From: Mytilus californianus
Lineage: Eukaryota; Mollusca; Bivalvia; Mytilida; Mytilidae
Reading direction: 5' to 3'
Length of the DNA stretch: 64,000 nt
NCBI RefSeq assembly: GCF_021869535.1
Contig: NW_026262690.1
Coordinates: forward strand, 10,403,501 to 10,467,500
The stretch's first letter is position 1, and each line of letters begins with the position of its first letter. The translations under genes and the position numbers were made by a program. The notes beneath the pieces were generated by a model that worked only from the letters and a program-made list of their open reading frames with translations, searched no databases and was not told where the DNA came from. Positions 58,933 to 64,000 of the stretch are shown here, in pieces.

Positions 58933-60440
58933 CATTGATACAGCTTTCGAAAGAGCAAACAACACTAGTCGCCATGAACTTCTGGAGTACAAGAATAAAA
59001 ATAAAGAAGTCAACAGAACACCTCTTGTACTCACTTACCATCCTGATTTTAAAAATGTGTCATCCAGTTATTTGATTTAGAACATGTGTCATCCAACTCT
59101 TTCAATCATTCAATTAAATTAACACACGAAACATCTATGGAGAAAATAAACTTCCTTGATACTACGAGTTACATCCAGAACGGAACCATAATAACGGACC
59201 TTCATACGAAAAAAACGGACACACATCACTTTCTTTCTCCTAAAAGTTGCCATCCTAAACACTGCTCCCGAGGTATCCCATTCAGTCAGGCATTGCGAAT
59301 CAAGATAATATGCTCAACCGAAAATAAGCAAAATGCTAGACTTGGACAACTACGTAAACATCTAGTTGTTCGAGGATACAATAACAACATCATTGATACA
59401 GCTTTCGAAAGAGCAAACAACACTAGTCGCTATGAACTTCTGGAGTACAAGGATAAAAATAAAGGAGTCAATAGAACACCACTTGTACTCACTTACCATC
59501 CTGATTTTAAAAATGTGTCATCCATTGTTCAAAAGCATTGGAAAATTGTAGAAAATGACCCCAATTTAAAAAAAAATATTTTCCTCACCACCAGTTATGG
59601 CCTTCAGAAGACCTAAAACATACTTGACAAATTAGTGACAGCTGTATTAACAAAGCAACCTACTCCACCTCCCGGTTGCTACAAACAATGTGGCAGAAGG
59701 AATTGCTTATGTTGTAAAGCTGCCAATACAAGCAGTTCTTTCATCAGCTCCTTGATCAAAGTTATACCATCTACTCAAATTCCAACTGTAAAACGGAGAA
59801 CTCAATTTATGTACTAACATGTAACACTTGTGGCATTCAGTATGTGGGAGAAACAATGGATACTTTAATATTCGGCTTAATAACCATCGTTCATGGTATA
59901 AAACCAACAAAAACTGTCCTCTCACAAGACATCTTCGCTCAAAGAAACATCCTTTTGATAAAGTTACTTTCCAAATCATAGAAGTCAACACCGAGTGGGA
60001 CACCACGGCGAGAAGGAGAAGAGAAAACTTTTGGATCCACCAGCTCCACACTTTAGAACCTGATGATCTTAATGAAAAAGACGAGAAAAGATACAAGAAA
60101 GATAAAGAATAATTTAGTATACAGCATCGTCCTTTTTATCCTGTGATATTGGCCAATGGACGTTGCAAACTTCAACCACCAATTTTGGTAATAATCTTGA
60201 ACTTCATCCAAATTTCTTTATTAGACAGCTAAATTTATGTACAATGAGCTGCAAAAGATTCTTATCTACATCCGATTTCACCTGGATAGATGCACGCTTG
60301 ATGCAGCTAGTTTGTCTAGCGAAATATTGCGTTTATTTTTTATCGCGTTGTAAATATTTTAAACATTCTAATATTTACATACTCAATAGTGTGTTAAAAT
60401 TACATTGTTAGGCAATTTATATTTCCATATATATATATAT
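58933..60440 (+). mobile_element. Penelope-like element, plus strand, 5'-truncated and rearranged
   Basis: An inverted relative of 51590-52960. A first short piece (58933-59068) repeats sequence found again at 59392-59525, so there is an internal duplication. The reverse transcriptase end reads 'SMEKINFLDTTSYIQNG' and 'LRKHLVVRGYNNNIIDTAF' (59086-59616 frame), with the spacer 'DKNKGVNRTPLVL' that is lost from the other copy. After a frameshift at an A run near 59570 come the cysteine motif 'GCYKQCGRRNCLCC' and the GIY-YIG part with its YVGET bases at 59845 on (frames 59635-59817, 59828-60112). The palm motifs are absent. Dead copy, whose 3' end shares the 51632-51889 sequence. Confidence 0.85.
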
Positions 60441-63400
60441 ATATATGTGACATGAGTTAAATCAGTACTTGTAGAGATTAGCCGATTACTGATACTGATT
60501 TAAGGCTAACCATACACCTCTGCAAGACTAAGCTTTTGTTTTCTTATATTTTAAACGGTAACAGATATAAAACATAATTTTATGTTTATTATATCAAAGA
60601 TAGACAGATGCATGCATATACAAAATTTCAAGCTCTAAATCGCACTGAGTCTAATATTTGTGAAAAAATTCAACCATTTATGAAATAAATCAAGATTTAT
60701 TTAAAGTCGGGTATACATATAACAATACTGACACAAAATAGTTCCCTGAATTGAGACAGGCTCGTGGAAACGTTTCAAGGAAAAACTAGTTTGTGAGATC
60801 TCAAACAATCCACAATTTTATTCTGGATCAGTAAATTAACATTAAACACACAAACTAAAAACACAAATTACCTATTTTTCCGATCTTTAAAGTGCCATAT
60901 TCTTTTTTCATGTGTTTATGTTTTACAACACCCAACGTCTACGACGCTAGGTTAAGGCACATTGAAGGAAAATCCATTTATTTTTACCATAATTATATCT
61001 GCTAAAAAACGCTCTTTTTATCACCTATATCTTTTGTTATAGTGTATGCCAATGTTTTTATTTTCAAAAACCATTCATGTGAACCGCTTTATTACATTGT
61101 CAGGTCTTGCAGTAAAGTGAAAGTAGTCACGTGACCACAAATTTAAAAACAACATCAGCGATAACAAAAGTTAGAAGTGCAGGTTGAAGATAACCACATA
61201 CAAATGTCAACCAAGGAATTCTAGACCCTGCTAGGTTCACTTTATATGAAAACTGCTGATACAAGTTGAATATTTACCTTTAAGTGAAATTTGATTCATT
61301 TTCATGAGTAAAATGGCAGAACATGGCACAAAAATATCATATGGCAAAATAAAAGGTACTTTATTTAAATCATTTGCACCACGTGACTTTGTCCCTTTTG
61401 ATCAAATTACTTTCCTTAGCTTAAGATTGAAAATATAATTTATTATAGATTTGCGGATAATCCAGTCCTTTTCCGTGTTGTATCTTAAACTAATGTATCT
61501 TTAAAAACTTCCTTTGGCGGATATTTACAAAAATGCTGTGCAATTCTAAGGAAAAATGCTTAAAATTTGACTTTTTACGAAATGGGAAGGTTGAAATCAT
61601 CATGTTTTTAAAAGAATTTGGCCGAAAACTTAAGAAAGCAGGTAAGTTAAAAGTTATTTAACTTTAAAATTCAACCTACAAGGTGTTTCCCTATATGCGA
61701 ACAAATCATGAACAATATCTTCTGGCATGTGTATTTCTGTTTTGAATCTTGCTATTTTACGATTTTACGTCATTTTATTTGATCTTACATAGCAATTACA
61801 CAATGGTTACGCTTCCGATTTTTAAACTAAAAAGGCCGAAAGATTTCAGAGTAGACAATGTCCATTTGTACACGGACAGAAGCCTAAAAACATGTACAAT
61901 TCACCTATATGCGAACAAATTGTTCATTCGACATAGGTATTTGCATAATGGCATTTTTATTAAAAGGGCTTATACAATCCTATTGTAATGGCTGCCGTCA
62001 TGATAAGGCAAAATGGCCGCTATGCAAATTAGCAAATTACCCCAAATTTTGCCATATGCCCTCCCGATGGCCCCAGAAAAACGATCGACAACTATTTGGA
62101 TTTGTAACAGCACTTTTTATAAACTGCAACATCTGCAGTATCTATACATGTCTGAAATCAAGAAGTACTCATTGATCTTCAACCTGTACTTTTCGTATAA
62201 AAAGTAGTTGTTGAATTGTTTCGAGTTTCAGAGATAAAAAACAAAAGCACAAAAGACGAGGAAAAGCAAAGACGGAGTAAGACAGGTCAACAACCCGGAA
62301 ACAGCGAAGTTGGGAGGCGTCAAACTTCAATTGTTAAAATATTTTTATAATTATTATAACCATCGATAAAACATTCGTTTTTTTTCTTGATAATGTGCAA
62401 TTAATTCCTATAAAAATAAAAATAAAAATAAAATATTTTAAGATATGCTTTAGTTTTCCGTTTTCTTGGGGGATTCCATTTCATATACGAGGTCGTACAG
62501 GTTAAATGGCACCGATAAAAATTACCGAGAACTGTTTCTCAAGCATATTGAAGATAGAAGAAAGCATGTGATGCGACTTGCACCAGGAAAAAAAAAACTA
62601 CCATCATCTCCTACCGAATTTTATTTTTATCGAACCTATCATGTATTCTTGTGGCAGTAATTTCCACCAGCATTTTATTACCAGCTTTTATTGAAAACAT
62701 TCCAGAAATATTGGGAGGTATCCCTTGAACATCGAAAGAATATTTCCCGCTCATCTCGACAGAAGCACCATACAGTAACTTTCTTTAATTGTCATCAAGA
62801 GGATTATGCCCTTTTTGCACAAATGTCTATACTAACTTACATTTTTTTTCAATCAAAAAGCAATGGAGTACATCAGTTCAACAGATGCGGATCATTTACT
62901 ATGACAAAGAAGGGGGGAAACAATATCACCAAAGCAATGTTTTACATTTAAATACGTATATCCGAACACCAATACAAGTTACAACAGCACTCAATTTGTT
63001 GGAAGAGATTTCTGTTTCCTTTTGAGCAACCGTTTACCAAATGCAGTCCAATGCAGTCGTCTAAAACCAGGCTATTTTGCAGTCGTTACTGTAAATTTAC
63101 ATAGCAGTTTCAGAGACCAAGGTCATGCTTTTTGGAATTCATAATTTTCAATTTGTTTCCAAGAGCAAAAATATCTAGATTGCTTATTTCCTTTACTGAA
63201 GCAGATTGCAAGTTGGCAAATACTAAATTCTCTGTACCACTTAAACAAAGGGGTGACTTTTAAAGTTTTAGGAACAATCAAATTTAACAAATTGTCTATT
63301 GTTATACAGTATGGATACACGGAGCTGAAATAATAATTAACAAAACACCATTTAAGTTTAATACATTTTTTTTAAACATGAAAATGCATACTTTATGATG

Positions 63401-63480
63401 AAGATAAAATACATTGTATATACATCTTCATGGATAAAAATACTTAGGTAAAGTATAACGGGTGCTTTGGTGTAAACATC
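60441..63480. other. Unassigned DNA with a possible small exon
   Basis: Mostly AT-rich and stop-rich. A 37-codon frame from ATG 61535 (MLCNSKEKCLKFDFL...) ends in a good donor, gcag/gtaagt, at about 61642, and could be a first exon; no matching second exon is evident. The 15-bp block 'caggttgaagat' (about 61179) recurs inverted at 62168. (AAAAT)n lies at 62411-62435. Frames at 62466 and 62691 lack recognisable domains. Confidence 0.3.
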
Positions 63481-63485
63481 AAAAA

Positions 63486-63890
63486 GACAGCAACCAAATA
63501 TAACATACATCAATGAGGCAGCAACCTAACTACAAAAAACATTAATTAAAACTGCAACCAAACTACATAAAACATTAATGAGACAGCAACCCAACTATAA
63601 AATAAATCAACGAAACAGCAACCCAACAACATTATACATTTACGAAACAGCAACCCAGCTATAAAATACATCAATAAGACTGCAATTCAGTTATAAAATA
63701 CATCAACGAGGCAGCAACCCAACTACTAAATTACATCAATAAGACAGAAACACAACTATAAAATACATTATTCCAACTATAAAATACACCAATGAGTCAG
63801 CTACCCAATAATACAGTATTAAGACAGTGGTCCAACTACAATATAAAACAACAAGACAGCAACCCAACTACAAAATATAACCAAATGACA
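63486..63890. repeat. Degenerate 32-bp minisatellite, about twelve copies
   Basis: Unit close to 'acagcaacccaactataaaa' plus 'tacatcaatgag'. Spacing is mostly 31-33 bp, with one longer unit near 63750. The copies are quite divergent, so the array is old. Confidence 0.8.
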
Positions 63891-63904
63891 TCTAGAAGGC
63901 AATA

Positions 63905-63975
63905 TAATGTAGTCTTATATAACAGTGTATACAATGGTTGTCTCATTGCCAATCACACCACATCTCCTTATTTTG
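63905..63975 (-). repeat. 'gtacggccttcaac' family fragment, reverse
   Basis: 'atggttgtctcattgccaat' and 'accacatctccttatttt' are the reverse complement of the family's leading end; it directly follows the minisatellite. Confidence 0.6.
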
Positions 63976-64000
63976 AACAGTATTAATCATGTTAATTAAG

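Overview
The window looks like nuclear DNA of a bivalve mollusc, most likely a mussel of the Mytilus type. This rests on its AT-rich intron-and-repeat character, on splice signals at the few coding exons, and on several dispersed repeat families that I recall as abundant in mussel genomes (for example the 'gtacggccttcaac' family and the 'gacattccccatttc' family). No database search was possible, so the organism call is inference. There is no bacterial-style gene order; most short open frames are chance frames in repeats. Only one intact host-like coding exon stands out: a C-terminal exon of an HtrL/YibB-family protein (46588-47495).

Layout. 1-5000: an old repeat locus interrupted by a 3.45 kb DNA transposon (856-4309) with inverted termini and a 5-bp target duplication; this element carries a pearl-like element and other repeats. 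5200-6550: simple repeats, a dispersed repeat and a short tandem array. 6713-10400: a decayed THAP-domain/transposase-type gene, split by a non-LTR retrotransposon (7918-9840) in an intron and followed by an 8 kb foldback element (10471-18456). The foldback is made of tandem arrays in opposite orientation around a centre near 15540, and its right arm is interrupted by a second pearl-like element. 18457-24190: mostly unassigned DNA, a LINE tail relic, a 50-bp tandem repeat and dispersed repeats. 24190-26033: a second, 5'-truncated non-LTR element. 26370-30720: repeat copies, a poly-C tract, a CATATG palindrome cluster and a 26-copy 52-bp satellite. 31060-37920: reverse-transcriptase relics, a palindromic MITE and dispersed repeats. 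38341-45000: a near-identical head-to-tail duplication, 2 x 3330 bp. 45400-47495: a dispersed repeat, then the HtrL-like exon. 49694-51522: a 56-bp perfect inverted repeat around a tRNA-headed SINE and a 538-bp tandem array. 51590-60450: a retroelement cluster in which two Penelope-like elements in opposite orientation flank a tyrosine-recombinase (DIRS/Ngaro-like) retrotransposon. A small inversion (57898-58932) there breaks both the gag region and one Penelope copy. 60500-64000: unassigned DNA and a degenerate 32-bp minisatellite.

How it fits together: this is a transposon graveyard next to one host gene end. The genes of the mobile elements form recognisable modules (THAP plus helix-turn-helix; RT plus zinc knuckle; RT plus GIY-YIG nuclease; gag, RT, RNase H, tyrosine recombinase and SGNH hydrolase), but every autonomous copy has stops, frameshifts or truncations. 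The most informative observations are structural: the inversion that can be undone on paper at both ends, the foldback whose second arm supplies an empty site for a later insertion, and the satellite seeded by the end of a dispersed repeat.
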